64,000 nucleotides of DNA from Methanobacterium sp. BRmetb2. Its GTDB lineage: Archaea > Methanobacteriota > Methanobacteria > Methanobacteriales > Methanobacteriaceae. The notes beneath the pieces were generated by a model that was not told the origin of the DNA, ran no database searches, and saw nothing but the letters and a program-made list of their open reading frames with translations. Below are positions 49,322-59,338 of the stretch, piece after piece; positions within the stretch are counted from its first letter, which is position 1, and each line of letters starts with the position of its first letter. The stretch lies in NCBI GenBank assembly GCA_003491285.1, contig CP022705.1, positions 741,501-805,500 on the forward strand. The letters are read 5' to 3'. The position numbers and the translations under genes were made by a program.

Positions 49322-50114
49322 GCTTTTTACTCTCCTTTCTGAGGCTATCTGTTACTGCAATCAATGGATGTTGTGCATCATCAATAATTTCTATATCATC
49401 AAAAGTGTATATCCCTTCTTTATCTGCAGTTTTCTCCAAACCTAATTTTATATCCTGATCCAATTCAATTACATAGGAATCTATCTCATCATATCCCAAG
49501 TTAAGAGCAGCAACAGTTCTATGATGTCCATCTACAAGTACATATCTATTACCTGTTTTAGCCACAATAGTAGGTTCTGCTAGTCCTCTTTTTAATTCGT
49601 AAGTTCTTCCTTGCAATTCATCAGCATATATCTTGTTCTGGGTGGGTCTAAGAGTTGATGTTTTAACTTTCATCCGTTTGAGTTTAGTTTTTAAACCATA
49701 AACCTGTTCTAATGTCTTTTTAAAATAATTAACTTTTAGAGGAGTTGATCTTTCAATATGAGATCTTACAATATCGGTATTGGTTATAATGCCCACCAGG
49801 TTACCTTCTTTATTTATTACTGGAAGTCTTGATATTCCCATCCTAAACATGACACGGGCTGCATCATTTATAGACATGTCTTGGTCAGCGACTACCACAT
49901 CCGTAGACATGATGTCTTTAACTAACTGCATCCATGCTTTCAAGAGCAAATCAAATGCAGTTACCATTCCAATGACATTGCCTTTGATTACAACTGGGAA
50001 ACCATCGTGTCCGGTTTCCTTCATAAGTTTTATAACATCTTCATTAGATGTATCCGGTGTTACTGTAATAACATTTTTAGTCATATAATGTTTAACTTGA
50101 GTAGAATCACTCAT
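49299..50114 (-). CDS. CBS-domain protein with ParB-like nuclease domain
   Basis: Residues 1 to about 125 are a CBS pair ([20 protein letters not shown] and [20 protein letters not shown]), which senses adenosine-type ligands. A middle linker leads to a ParB-like domain with [16 protein letters not shown] at about residues 200-215. This combination is known in methanogens, without a proven role. ParB-type domains can be CTP-binding or nuclease-like enzymes. It overlaps hisE by 23 bases. The tail is strongly charged (KKRERENNK). No parA or parS site is seen, so partitioning is not implied. Confidence 0.88.
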   Translation of the reverse strand: MSDSTQVKHYMTKNVITVTPDTSNEDVIKLMKETGHDGFPVVIKGNVIGMVTAFDLLLKAWMQLVKDIMSTDVVVADQDMSINDAARVMFRMGISRLPVINKEGNLVGIITNTDIVRSHIERSTPLKVNYFKKTLEQVYGLKTKLKRMKVKTSTLRPTQNKIYADELQGRTYELKRGLAEPTIVAKTGNRYVLVDGHHRTVAALNLGYDEIDSYVIELDQDIKLGLEKTADKEGIYTFDDIEIIDDAQHPLIAVTDSLRKESKKRERENNK

Positions 50115-50209
50115 ACAAACTCTCCTTGCTTATTAAAGTATATTTTTAATTATAAAAGTTATTATTAGTTTACAATTCCCACATTTTTTATAAATTCATA
50201 ATATAATAA

Positions 50210-50437
50210 TCATTTTTTCCAGATTATCTTCTGGCTGCATTCTATTCTAATTATTCTGTGTAATGGGATCTGATTTTCATCATCTAATACTATAAATCCC
50301 CTTTCCAGTTTTTTAATTTTAGAACCTTGAATAGTTTTGAGGTTTCCACGTGCACCTCTATGTAGATATGTAACTTCACAATCTGCAATTTTCATGTCAG
50401 GATGCCATAAAATCATGTTCAATATATTTTTTGCCAT
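50210..50437 (-). CDS. DUF504 protein
   Basis: A 75-residue protein with ILNMILWHPD, VTYLHRGARGNLKTI and IPLHRIIRIE, matching DUF504, a small archaeal and occasional eukaryotic domain found near RNA-processing or tRNA enzymes. It is basic and may bind RNA. It is a single gene separated from gatB by 100 bases and from the CBS-ParB gene by about 95 bases. Confidence 0.85.
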   Translation of the reverse strand: MAKNILNMILWHPDMKIADCEVTYLHRGARGNLKTIQGSKIKKLERGFIVLDDENQIPLHRIIRIECSQKIIWKK

Positions 50438-50536
50438 TTAAAACCATCTAACCAACATAATAATGAATTAATAAAATTTATGATGGAATAATTTCATTTA
50501 TACTCAATAAATCTAATTAATCAAAATATAACTAGT

Positions 50537-51886
50537 TTAAATATATTCTTTAAGCATTTCTACTGTCTTAGCCGGCTCTGCTTTTCCCCGAGTGAGGCGC
50601 ATGACTTGACCCACCAAGAAATTCAAAGATTCCTTTTTTCCCTCTTTATAATCTTCAACTGCCTGTGGATTTTCATCTATTGCTTGTTTAACAGCTTTAA
50701 TGATTCCTTCATCTTCAATTACACCTATTAATCCTAATTCCTCTGCAATCTGACCTGGTCTTGATGGATTATTAGGCATATTTTCAATAATTCTTTGAGC
50801 TGCCTTAGTGGTTATTTTTTTATCTTCAAGCAACTTCAAAAGCTCAGTAATCTGTGAAGGAGTTATACCACTTTGAGCAAATGTCATTTTATTGTAATAA
50901 ATCACTCTCTTTAGCTCGTCTCTCATCCATAAAGCTGCAAAATCAGGATCAACATTTTTTGCCACTTCTTCAAAAGCATCAGCCAGTTCCAATTCAGATG
51001 TTAGTACCTTGGCATGTTGTTCCTCAATTCCATATTGTTCAACGAACCTTTGCGTCTTAATATGTGGTGGTTCAGGCATTTTTTCTTTAATATCTTCAAT
51101 TTGTTCTTCCTGTGCTATCATAGGAGGTAGATCTGGATCAGGGATATAACGATAATCTTCAGCCTCTTCTTTAAGCCTCATAGATACTGTTATCATTTGT
51201 GATTCAAGAAAAGCCCGTGTTTCCTGTTTTATGGTAACTCCTCTATTGATAAGGTTCTTCTGACGTACCATTTCAAACTTCAATGCCTTGAAAGCGCCCT
51301 TAATAGAGTTAATGTTTTTGATTTCAACTCTTTTACCTCCTTCAAGAGAAATGTTAACATCCGCCCGCATGGTTCCCTCACCACGAGCATTGCCACTATA
51401 TTCTAAAACCCTTATCAATTCCCTCAGAAATGTTCTGGCTGCTTCAGGAGAATTCATATCTGGTTCGGTGACAATTTCAATCAGAGGGATTCCAGATCGG
51501 TTAAAATCTACTACACCCATATCTGGTTTGTACTGGCCTGGATCTTCTTCTATATGAACTTCTCTAATTCTAACCCCGTTCATCTCCCCTTCATATCCAA
51601 TAGGTACGGATGTACGCTGGTATCCTGAAGATAAATCAGGATAATTATAGTGTTTTCTCATAAAATAGGTTACTTCGTCAGATATTTTGCATCCCAACAT
51701 TAAAGCTATTTTTATTGCTCCTTCCATCGCTTTTTGGTTGGGAGGATAAGGCTTAGCACCAGGTTGATTCAAACAAACAAAACATATATTGGTGTTGGGA
51801 GAAGCTTCCTGGTAGTTTGTATGACATGTACAAAAAAGTTTAGAATCAGTTTCAAGTTGAACGTGAATTTCCAATCCGCATTTCAT
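50537..51886 (-). CDS. gatB: Asp-tRNA(Asn)/Glu-tRNA(Gln) amidotransferase subunit B
   Basis: GatB activates mischarged Asp-tRNA-Asn (or Glu-tRNA-Gln) for amidation. The protein starts MKCGLEIHVQLETDSKLFC, keeps the zinc-binding cysteines (FCTC with CFVC), and has RKHYNYPDLSSGYQ, EEDPGQ and the C-terminal YqeY-like tRNA-binding tail. GGAGG precedes the ATG. In archaea GatCAB serves Asn formation, with GatDE for Gln. gatA and gatC are not in this window. The tRNA-Asn gene lies 2 kb upstream. Confidence 0.95.
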   Translation of the reverse strand: MKCGLEIHVQLETDSKLFCTCHTNYQEASPNTNICFVCLNQPGAKPYPPNQKAMEGAIKIALMLGCKISDEVTYFMRKHYNYPDLSSGYQRTSVPIGYEGEMNGVRIREVHIEEDPGQYKPDMGVVDFNRSGIPLIEIVTEPDMNSPEAARTFLRELIRVLEYSGNARGEGTMRADVNISLEGGKRVEIKNINSIKGAFKALKFEMVRQKNLINRGVTIKQETRAFLESQMITVSMRLKEEAEDYRYIPDPDLPPMIAQEEQIEDIKEKMPEPPHIKTQRFVEQYGIEEQHAKVLTSELELADAFEEVAKNVDPDFAALWMRDELKRVIYYNKMTFAQSGITPSQITELLKLLEDKKITTKAAQRIIENMPNNPSRPGQIAEELGLIGVIEDEGIIKAVKQAIDENPQAVEDYKEGKKESLNFLVGQVMRLTRGKAEPAKTVEMLKEYI

Positions 51887-52128
51887 TTTAATGGTAATTC
51901 CTCCTTATTAACATGAAGTGTAGTTTTAATTTAATTGATTAATACTCAAATAAATTTCAAATTTAATTTTATAAGCTAATCTGTATTGATATGTTCCCAT
52001 TAATGATTCATAAATTGTTTTTCGATAAATTTTTAGTATAAATCTAACTTAATCAATAAAAACTTTGATTATTCCATTGATCAATAAAATAATTAATATT
52101 GAAAAATTTTAAAAACGGTTATATTCTT

Positions 52129-53121
52129 TTATTTATTATTAAGACATTTATCAATATATCTTTTTACAAAGGGCTCCAATTGTTCATGGGTACTTCCCTG
52201 GGCTAATAAATTAATATCTGTAAAGGTTCCCGAACATTTTCTTCCAGCCCAGTAAATCTCTTCTTCTACTTTACGACCATAAGGTGTCCCAAACATTTTA
52301 AATAATGGAAATTTTGTAATTCCATTTGCTCCACTTAAAATTAGAGGACCTATATTAGACAGATTATCAATCCAAGTTCCACAGATTATTTTCAGCTTAG
52401 GAAACTTTATCCTGGTTGCAGAAACTACTCCAGCATAATATAATGAAGCTGGTGATGGTTTATCACCAAAATAAGTGTCTTTATGAGGATTCAACGAATA
52501 AAATGTTATCCTATCAATATCCACATCTTTGATTAAATCAAAAAGATATTTCAGATCTTCTGGGGTTTCTCCCAACCCTAAAATTATAGTTATGGCTTTT
52601 TGAAATCCCAAATCCCCTGCAACCTTAAGCATGCTTACTATGTCATTTAACGACTTACTAGGACATATTTTTTCATGTAACTCAGGATTCGCTACTTCAA
52701 CTGCTCCAGTAATACCAGTTACTTCTTCACCGAATTCGTTTAAATCTTCAGTTATTCCTATGTTTAGCCATACTGGCTTTTCAGTTATACTGTATATCTC
52801 TTCTGCAATTTTTTTTATCTCACCAGTTGAAAAAGAGCCATACCCACCAGATAGAAATTCAATATTCCATCCTATTCTTCTGGATAATTCAGCTTCTGCC
52901 AGTATGGATTTAATGTTTCTTCGAGCTTTTTGAGGTTCTTTAATTTTAGGTTTCTGTGAAGACATGTAACAAAAAGCACAATCCCCTTTATTACACCACC
53001 ATGAAAGAAAGATGGCCCTTTCAAGACTTATATTTTTACCATGCTCCTTTAAAGTGATTTTATTTGCTTTATTAATAAGATCCAAAATCTGGAAATTTTC
53101 TAATTTTTGTATGAGATTCAT
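52129..53121 (-). CDS. Radical SAM protein with atypical CX4CX2C motif, BioB/HydE-like
   Basis: A 330-residue radical SAM barrel in which the cluster motif is C-NKGD-C-AF-C, four residues between the first two cysteines instead of three. This was checked directly in the bases (TGT AAT AAA GGG GAT TGT GCT TTT TGT). FLSGGYGSF follows in the SAM-binding strand. The C-terminal half resembles BATS-type BioB/HydE proteins (SANGITKFPLF-like). The nearest unusual relative I know is HmdB/HcgA, with CX5CX2C. No hmd or hcg gene is near. The reaction is unknown. A GGTGG site precedes the ATG. Confidence 0.82.
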   Translation of the reverse strand: MNLIQKLENFQILDLINKANKITLKEHGKNISLERAIFLSWWCNKGDCAFCYMSSQKPKIKEPQKARRNIKSILAEAELSRRIGWNIEFLSGGYGSFSTGEIKKIAEEIYSITEKPVWLNIGITEDLNEFGEEVTGITGAVEVANPELHEKICPSKSLNDIVSMLKVAGDLGFQKAITIILGLGETPEDLKYLFDLIKDVDIDRITFYSLNPHKDTYFGDKPSPASLYYAGVVSATRIKFPKLKIICGTWIDNLSNIGPLILSGANGITKFPLFKMFGTPYGRKVEEEIYWAGRKCSGTFTDINLLAQGSTHEQLEPFVKRYIDKCLNNK

Positions 53122-53286
53122 ATTCCACCATGCTAATATTTAATTAAAATAAATTAATCAGTAATTCAATAAAGTTAAATTAACATACTAATATAAATTG
53201 TAGTTTAATATATTTAATTCGCATATCTAATTCAAAGTTAATCATATAAAAATAATTAAAATTAATAAGAAATAGGATGAAAATAA

Positions 53287-53718
53287 ATGGTGTACTGTTC
53301 TAACTGTGGAAAAAAGAATAAGGATGATGCTAAATATTGTTATAATTGTGGTAAACCCATAATATTGGAAGAAACTGTAAAAAAACCGTATAAACCTTTG
53401 AAAGAAAAAGTATTAAACGGTGCAGAGATCGAAAAGTCTGAAAAATCGTTGGAACCCCAATATGAATATGAAGCTCCCGAAGAATCTAAAAAAGAACTTT
53501 GGGACCTTGAATGGCGAGTGATAGCACTGGGAACTCTTCTACTTATAATTTTTTATGCCATAATGTTGAGATTCATACCCGGCATAGCCTTCATAATAGG
53601 GGCAGTTATTGCAGCATTCTATGTTTTTTCAGCTTCAAAGAAAGGATCGTTGTTTTTGATCGAGTTTCCATTGGTAATACTCATCGGGTTAATAGTAACC
53701 ACTTTATTCAGCTTTTAA
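53287..53718 (+). CDS. Zinc-ribbon protein with C-terminal membrane helices
   Basis: The start VYCSNCGKKNKDDAKYCYNCGKP is a short double-CXXC zinc ribbon. A charged linker of about 60 residues follows, then about three hydrophobic segments (LLLIIFYAIML, FIIGAVIAAFYVF, LVILIGLIVTTLF). Such zinc-ribbon membrane proteins are common in archaea and their function is unknown. It lies just upstream of the tRNA array in the same direction. Confidence 0.8.
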   Translation: MVYCSNCGKKNKDDAKYCYNCGKPIILEETVKKPYKPLKEKVLNGAEIEKSEKSLEPQYEYEAPEESKKELWDLEWRVIALGTLLLIIFYAIMLRFIPGIAFIIGAVIAAFYVFSASKKGSLFLIEFPLVILIGLIVTTLFSF

Positions 53719-53794
53719 TCCACTATCTTAAAAATTTTTCTTTCAAATAATATCAGAAACTCGAGGATTAAGTCTTTCAAAAACACCCACAATA

Positions 53795-53802
53795 TTTATA
53801 TA
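53795..53802 (+). promoter_or_regulatory. TATA box of the tRNA array
   Basis: AATATTTATATATGATG is a strong TATA element about 110 bases before tRNA-Asn. The predicted start is near 53825, so the primary transcript carries a leader of about 85 bases with a hairpin. Confidence 0.6.
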
Positions 53803-53849
53803 TGATGATCATCTACCTAATTGTACTTCCTTAAAGTGCTGTGTTTTTA

Positions 53850-53883
53850 AATCTTGCAAACCAAGATAGTATGTTGCAAGATT
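53850..53883 (+). repeat. 10-base inverted repeat in the tRNA array leader
   Basis: AATCTTGCAA (53850-53859) is matched exactly by TTGCAAGATT (53874-53883), with a 14-base loop. The hairpin lies between the predicted start site and the first tRNA. Its role is unknown; it could guide processing of the leader. Confidence 0.6.
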
Positions 53884-53907
53884 AACTAACAGGCTTTACT
53901 TGGCATA

Positions 53908-53982
<75 letters not shown>

Positions 53983-53985
53983 CCT

Positions 53986-54059
<74 letters not shown>

Positions 54060-54079
54060 CTTAAATAATACAAAAAATT

Positions 54080-54154
54080 GCTCCGGTAGTGTAGTCCGGC
54101 CAATCATTTCGGCCTTTCGAGCCGAAGACTCGGGTTCGAATCCCGGCCGGAGCA
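54080..54154 (+). tRNA. tRNA-Glu (UUC)
   Basis: GCTCCGG pairs with CCGGAGC. The anticodon loop CTTTCGA gives UUC (54116-54118), and the T arm is CGGGTTCGAATCCCG. The discriminator is A. The 75-base length is normal and no intron is seen. Confidence 0.95.
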
Positions 54155-54218
54155 TTCTTTAAATTTTATTATTACATCTAATACAGCCCGCATTATAAAA
54201 ATAATATTTTATTATTTT

Positions 54219-54302
<84 letters not shown>

Positions 54303-54321
54303 TAGACAATAAAATTCATTC

Positions 54322-54398
<77 letters not shown>

Positions 54399-54415
54399 TA
54401 TAATTTTAAATACTA

Positions 54416-54428
54416 TTTTTTCTATTTT
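54416..54428 (+). terminator. Oligo-T terminator of the tRNA array
   Basis: TTTTTTCTATTTT begins 19 bases after the end of tRNA-His plus CCA. Oligo-T tracts of this kind stop archaeal RNA polymerase. Confidence 0.5.
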
Positions 54429-54692
54429 ATGAATTAATTCATATTAATTTAAACAACTATAATTAAAAATAAATGCAATGAGAATTTAGTTTTAAAGTTT
54501 AATTCTACATATAAACTTAATTAACCAGAGGATAATGTGTACAAACAACTTTATTTATCATTCAAATCCTAACTTTTTATATCATTAGAAGTAAAAGGCT
54601 AAATTTTAATTTTTTTAAAAAAAACCAAAATACTTATAATATATTATTAAATAAATTACTAAGGATAGTGTATTTTCCTTAGAGTTGGTAAA

Positions 54693-54992
54693 ATGATAAA
54701 AATGGAAAGAACTTGTGGTAGTCTTCGCTGTGATGTAATCCAAAATGGCAAAAAAATTGGTCGTATGGATGGTGTAAATGTTACCCAATGGTTTTTAAAG
54801 AACAAATATCGGTATACCGGCACATTTTCACGCTTTTTAAGTAACAAACCAGAGGATAATTACACAGGGGCCAGAATAGATATTATCTTTAATGATAAAA
54901 AAATTGTGGTCAAAGATGCTGAAATCGAATGGATCAAAAACACTACAAAAAATGGGACTTTCCATGCTGCAGGAATAGAAAGCCTTCATTAG
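54693..54992 (+). CDS. Small protein of unknown function
   Basis: A 99-residue soluble protein starting MIKMERTCGSLRCDVI behind TTGGTAAA. It has no membrane segment, and strands alternate with a charged C-terminal half (DIIFNDKKIVVKDAEIEW). I do not recognise the family. It lies alone in an AT-rich area between the tRNA array and hjc. Confidence 0.6.
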   Translation: MIKMERTCGSLRCDVIQNGKKIGRMDGVNVTQWFLKNKYRYTGTFSRFLSNKPEDNYTGARIDIIFNDKKIVVKDAEIEWIKNTTKNGTFHAAGIESLH

Positions 54993-55173
54993 TTATTATA
55001 AACAATTTTGGATAATAATAATTTTTATTTGGAATGTTTTTAATTTTTTTATCCATTGAAAGTCCCTATTTTTCATTTTAAGATTAACCTTTTTATTTAT
55101 ATAAGACCTATATTTCAAGTGTAAAATTAATAGCAAGATTTAATGTTTGTTAAAATAATTAAATTATGATACT

Positions 55174-55581
55174 ATGAGCAAAAAAGGGTCTAAAGAAGAA
55201 CGTGATTTAGTTAGAATGTTGTGGGATTCTAATTTTGCCGCCATGAGAGCCCCTGCATCAGGTGGAGCAACAAAAAAACCACTTCCAGACGTTTTAGCTG
55301 GTAATGGAGAAATTTATCTGGCCATTGAAGTAAAATCAACATCAAGAGATAAAATCTATATCAATTCACAAAAAGTTAAGGGTTTATGTGAATTTTCAAA
55401 TATGTTTGGGGCTATACCTTATATTGGAATAAAATTTAGATATAAAAAATGGCTTTTTTTAAGTCCTGAAGACCTTGAAGTAACAAGAAACGAAAATTAT
55501 AGGTTAGATAAAGATTTAGCTTTTAAAAAAGGTTTAGAACTTGATGAATTGATAGGAAAAGGCCATCAAGTTAAATTCTAA
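55174..55581 (+). CDS. hjc: Holliday junction resolvase Hjc
   Basis: Hjc cuts four-way DNA junctions in archaeal recombination. The 135-residue protein shows the nuclease residues E9, D39 and E52-V-K54 (LPDV and IEVKST) of the PD-(D/E)XK fold, together with the family start [13 protein letters not shown] and the RAPASGG loop. The length is typical. The ATG has no clear Shine-Dalgarno sequence. Confidence 0.95.
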   Translation: MSKKGSKEERDLVRMLWDSNFAAMRAPASGGATKKPLPDVLAGNGEIYLAIEVKSTSRDKIYINSQKVKGLCEFSNMFGAIPYIGIKFRYKKWLFLSPEDLEVTRNENYRLDKDLAFKKGLELDELIGKGHQVKF

Positions 55582-55672
55582 TAAATTATTTTTGGGGAAA
55601 AATTTAATTTTAGTAAATATATAATAATACCCCTAACCATTAAAAAAACAAGTGCCTAAAGGAGGGAATTAT

Positions 55673-56227
55673 TTGAAAAAGAGTTTGATATCAACGTTAT
55701 TAGTACTTATAATATTGTCGAGTGCTTCATATGCATTTGCCCAGGATGTTATCGCAACTCAAAAAGGTCCGTCTCAGGCTTCTAAAGGCGAAAACATTAC
55801 CATAGAATATTTAATAACAAATAATGGTAATCAGGCCATCTATCAAGTGAGCGTATCTGATCAGAACTTTTATAGATTTTTAGGAGCAATAAAACCGGGC
55901 GAAACAAAAAAATTCACTGAAAAAGTATACATACCCACTGATAAAGAAGTTCAAGAAGATTTTGGTCCTGATGCCACTGTTCCAAATCCATTCTTCATAG
56001 GAGGCGTAGGTGTCAGTTATCAAGATGCCAGTGGAAACCAATACACTATAAATTCGAACAGTCTGGATATTCCATTAAAAACTAGTGAAAATAGTAATCA
56101 AAATTCTAACGTTGAAAACACAAATGGAACTTCAAAAAATGAGCAAAACCAGGGAATCTGGCAAGAAATAGTGAATTTTATAAACTCCATAATCCAATAT
56201 TTCAAGGAATTATTCAATATTCAATAA
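55673..56227 (+). CDS. Secreted protein with a DUF11/NEW3-like beta domain
   Basis: A signal peptide (KKSLISTLLVLIILSSASYAFA, cleavage probably after AFA) is followed by a beta-sandwich-like domain with GENITIEYLITNNGNQAIYQ and IKPGETKKF, as in DUF11 or CARDB domains. An asparagine- and serine-rich linker leads to a C-terminal amphipathic helix (WQEIVNFINSIIQYFKELF). GGAGGG sets the TTG at 55673 as the start; the open frame begins at a GTG upstream. It is probably a cell-surface protein whose C-terminal helix may touch the membrane. Confidence 0.78.
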   Translation: MKKSLISTLLVLIILSSASYAFAQDVIATQKGPSQASKGENITIEYLITNNGNQAIYQVSVSDQNFYRFLGAIKPGETKKFTEKVYIPTDKEVQEDFGPDATVPNPFFIGGVGVSYQDASGNQYTINSNSLDIPLKTSENSNQNSNVENTNGTSKNEQNQGIWQEIVNFINSIIQYFKELFNIQ

Positions 56228-56324
56228 TTCCCCAACTTTTTTTAAAAATGATAAATGATTAGTTCAAGTAAAAAACTATTATAATGATGTAATTCACCCC
56301 ATTTTTCAGTTATCATAATAACAA

Positions 56325-57401
56325 TTAATCACTAGAATTTTCTTTAGATTTAGAATTTACTGATTTAGATACAGCAGCTTCATTTTCTTTTTTATACGCT
56401 ATAACTGCGGCGTAGGTAACTCCTAAAATTAAAGGGCCTATTATAAAACCAACCAACCCAAAAATTAGAGGTCCAGATAAAAATCCTAAAATAAAAATTA
56501 ATGGATGAATATCTGCGTATTTACCAGATAATTTAGGTCTGATATAAATGTCACTTCCACTAAGGAAAAAGCCAAAAAGAAGCACTAATATTCCTCGAAC
56601 TATATTACCTGTTGCAAAATCATATATGGCTAGAGCCGTGTATGTTGGCCAAGGGCCTATTATAGGTATTAACTGGAAAAACCCTGTTATAACACCTAAA
56701 AATAGAGAATAAGGATATCCCAATAACCAAAATCCAATAGCGGCCATAACTCCTATTATGAGTGCTGTTAAAAAATGTCCATAGAATATACTTTTTAAAA
56801 CTCGATCTATTTCTTTGACAAGACTATCAAAAAAGTGTTTCCTATCACCCGGTATGGTAAACTCTACATATTCCCATAACTTATCACCATCCCTTGCAAA
56901 ATAGAATGTTGATGCGAAGAATATGAGCAATTCCAATGCTAACATAGGTATGGACTGTAAAAAATTAATTAAATATTCTAAAAGTCCTTTTAAAATATCA
57001 GCTATCTGTAAATTGATGGTAGCTAAAAATGAATCAGTGTAAGATTGAAAACTATCTGGAATATAGTTTTGATACGGTACCAACTGAACCGAAGTAGAGT
57101 TTAAATCAAGTCCTTTTATCATTGAAACAATTGAAGGGGCTGATTCGATTAATGTATTGATAGACAATGCTATTACTGCTATCAAAGGTAAAATCACAAG
57201 TATCATAGCAATTGAAACAGATACTGATTTATATTTTATATATGGATTAATTCTTCGAGAAATCGGACGGATTCCATAGGCAAATATGGCCCCAATAAGA
57301 ACCATATTAAGTACAGGAATCATGACAATCAAAGAAAAAATGAGAAGAATCACAACTATGAACATAGCTGATGTTAGGGTTCCTTTTAATTTGTAAATCA
57401 T
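56325..57401 (-). CDS. AI-2E/PerM family membrane permease
   Basis: This 358-residue protein has about seven or eight membrane helices, the YFARDGDKLWEYVE region and the PIIGPWPTYTALAIYDFATG motif of the AI-2 exporter-like family. In other organisms the family includes AI-2 exporters and Na+/H+ antiporter-like members, and the substrate here is unknown. The C-terminus is charged and cytoplasmic. GTGAT precedes the ATG. It lies downstream of pyrK in the same direction, with an 85-base gap. Confidence 0.87.
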   Translation of the reverse strand: MIYKLKGTLTSAMFIVVILLIFSLIVMIPVLNMVLIGAIFAYGIRPISRRINPYIKYKSVSVSIAMILVILPLIAVIALSINTLIESAPSIVSMIKGLDLNSTSVQLVPYQNYIPDSFQSYTDSFLATINLQIADILKGLLEYLINFLQSIPMLALELLIFFASTFYFARDGDKLWEYVEFTIPGDRKHFFDSLVKEIDRVLKSIFYGHFLTALIIGVMAAIGFWLLGYPYSLFLGVITGFFQLIPIIGPWPTYTALAIYDFATGNIVRGILVLLFGFFLSGSDIYIRPKLSGKYADIHPLIFILGFLSGPLIFGLVGFIIGPLILGVTYAAVIAYKKENEAAVSKSVNSKSKENSSD

Positions 57402-57486
57402 AATATCACTGAAATCTATATTTAAATTTTTCTTTTCTAATATTAAAATTAGGTAATATTGTGTTAGATATTCTAAAAAGTTGTAA

Positions 57487-58281
57487 TTATAGTTTATGTT
57501 TTATTCCAGATGCATCTCGTCGATATTTAGCGAATTCTCTTATTAATCTCACTTCGTCAGTAGTAAATACTGGTCCTTCTACACATATTCGCCAGCCAGT
57601 GTTATCCACACAACATTGGCCACACAACCCCATGGCACATTTCATGTATCTTTCCAAGGAAAATTGGGCAGGAATTTTATGATGATCAACCAAATCAAAA
57701 ACGCCCTTCATCATAATTTCAGGTCCGCATGTAGCTATCATATCATAGGAGGACTCTGTAAGAATTTGATTAGCAAGTTCAGTAGGAAATCCACAAAATC
57801 CATGACTTCCATCATCAGTACAAGTTAATACAGAGGCTCCTGCTCTTTCCATTTTTTCCCTGTATAACAGCTCATTTTCTGTCTGGGCAGCGCAGATAAC
57901 ATCCACAGTTACTCCACGTCCCGTTGCTTCATCAATTAGAGCAGATAATGGGGCCATTCCAATACCTCCGCCAATTACCAAAATTTTATTTCCTTTTATC
58001 TCAAATCCTCTACCATAAGGGCCTCTTAATCCAAGTTCATCGCCTGGTTTTAGTGAATGTAATGATTCAGTGAATTTTCCAACTTTTTTTATAGATATGC
58101 CCATTTCATCATTAATAGAATCTATTAATGATATGGACATAGGCTTTTCATCAGTGAAATTCCAAACCATCATAAATTGACCTGGTTTTTCATCTTGAAT
58201 TTTCCAGTTAAAAATAAAGGTTTTAACTGAATCAGACTCTTTAATTATTCTTTTAATCTTAACTACTTTTGGAATATTCAT
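57487..58281 (-). CDS. pyrK: Dihydroorotate dehydrogenase electron transfer subunit
   Basis: PyrK passes electrons from PyrD to an acceptor through FAD and a [2Fe-2S] cluster. The FAD site GPYGRGF and GGGIGMAPL and the C-terminal cluster CAMGLCGQCCVDNTGWRIC are visible. The 264-residue length is typical. It follows pyrD by about 105 bases in the same direction. Confidence 0.92.
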   Translation of the reverse strand: MNIPKVVKIKRIIKESDSVKTFIFNWKIQDEKPGQFMMVWNFTDEKPMSISLIDSINDEMGISIKKVGKFTESLHSLKPGDELGLRGPYGRGFEIKGNKILVIGGGIGMAPLSALIDEATGRGVTVDVICAAQTENELLYREKMERAGASVLTCTDDGSHGFCGFPTELANQILTESSYDMIATCGPEIMMKGVFDLVDHHKIPAQFSLERYMKCAMGLCGQCCVDNTGWRICVEGPVFTTDEVRLIREFAKYRRDASGIKHKL

Positions 58282-58388
58282 GTTATCTGCCTGAAAATCT
58301 CATTTTAAGTTCATAGTGTAATAAAGCCTTTAAATTCCATAATATTAATTTAAAGAAATTTATAATTTTTATTAGTGTTTTTAGTTTA

Positions 58389-59288
58389 TTAATGAGCCTT
58401 GCCTACCATTTCATCTATTGATTCTATACCTTTGCGATGCATAAACTTTTTTAACCCTCTGCAGATATCATTAAAAATGTCCATTCCTCTAAACATTACT
58501 GCAGTACCAATCTGAACACATTTAGCTCCGGCATAAAAGAATTCCACAGCATCTTTATAATCCATTATGCCCCCCACTCCAATTAAAGGTACTTTAACAG
58601 ATTCATAAACTTCAAATACATTTTTAACTGCTATAGGTTTAATGGCCGGACCTGAAATTCCTCCAAATCGGTTGGATAATATGGGATTTGCAGTTTCAAG
58701 ATCAATGCGCATGCCTGGACCCACAGAATTGATGAGGGTTAAACCGTCACAACCAGCTTTTTCAGCACTCAAAGCTATTTCTACAATATCTGTTACATTA
58801 GGAGTTAATTTTGCAATAACTGGGACTTTAACAGTTTTTTTCACTGATTTAACCACTTCATAGGTTAATTGTGAATCCTGTCCAATAGAAGCGCCGCAAC
58901 CTTCTTTAGCGTGTGGACATGAAACATTCAGCTCTATCATGTCGACCAATGTTTCGACTTGAGATGCAACCTTAGAAAATTCTTCTGGAGATGCTCCATA
59001 AATTGATGCGATTTTTGGTATGTCACCCTCAATTTTTTCCAATTCCATACATACTGCATTAACTCCTGGATTGGAAAGCCCTATGGCATTAATAACCCCG
59101 CCAATCACTTCAATTGTTGTGGGATTTGGATAGCCTTTATTAGGTTCTTGAGAAAATGATTTAGTGACAACAGCACCTGCACCACTTCTACCTGCCCAAT
59201 TAAGGGATGAAGCCGTGTTTCCCATTATTCCTGCTGCTAACATGGTGGGGTTTTTCATTTTAAGATTACAGAATTCAGTTTCTAACAT
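58389..59288 (-). CDS. pyrD: Dihydroorotate dehydrogenase, catalytic subunit
   Basis: The class 1B enzyme oxidises dihydroorotate to orotate in pyrimidine synthesis. The sequence shows NPTMLAAGIMGNT, VTKSFS, ELNVSCPHAKEGCG with the catalytic cysteine, and GVGGIMDYKDA with FMN-phosphate contacts. The open frame reaches 59375, but the family start MLETEFCNLKM at 59288 follows GGTGAAAAG, and the shared promoter lies just upstream. That gives 299 residues, the usual length. PyrK is its partner. Confidence 0.93.
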   Translation of the reverse strand: MLETEFCNLKMKNPTMLAAGIMGNTASSLNWAGRSGAGAVVTKSFSQEPNKGYPNPTTIEVIGGVINAIGLSNPGVNAVCMELEKIEGDIPKIASIYGASPEEFSKVASQVETLVDMIELNVSCPHAKEGCGASIGQDSQLTYEVVKSVKKTVKVPVIAKLTPNVTDIVEIALSAEKAGCDGLTLINSVGPGMRIDLETANPILSNRFGGISGPAIKPIAVKNVFEVYESVKVPLIGVGGIMDYKDAVEFFYAGAKCVQIGTAVMFRGMDIFNDICRGLKKFMHRKGIESIDEMVGKAH

Positions 59289-59328
59289 CTTTTCACCAGT
59301 CTTTAAATTTTTAATAGTTTTCCACCGA

Positions 59329-59338
59329 TTATATAAAG
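59329..59338. promoter_or_regulatory. Shared bidirectional TATA element for pyrD and nop5
   Basis: The plus strand reads GATTATATAAAG and the minus strand CTTTATATAATC, so one element fits the TATA consensus both ways. Start sites would be near 59359 for nop5 (ATG 59374) and near 59309 for pyrD (ATG 59288), each with a short leader. Confidence 0.55.
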
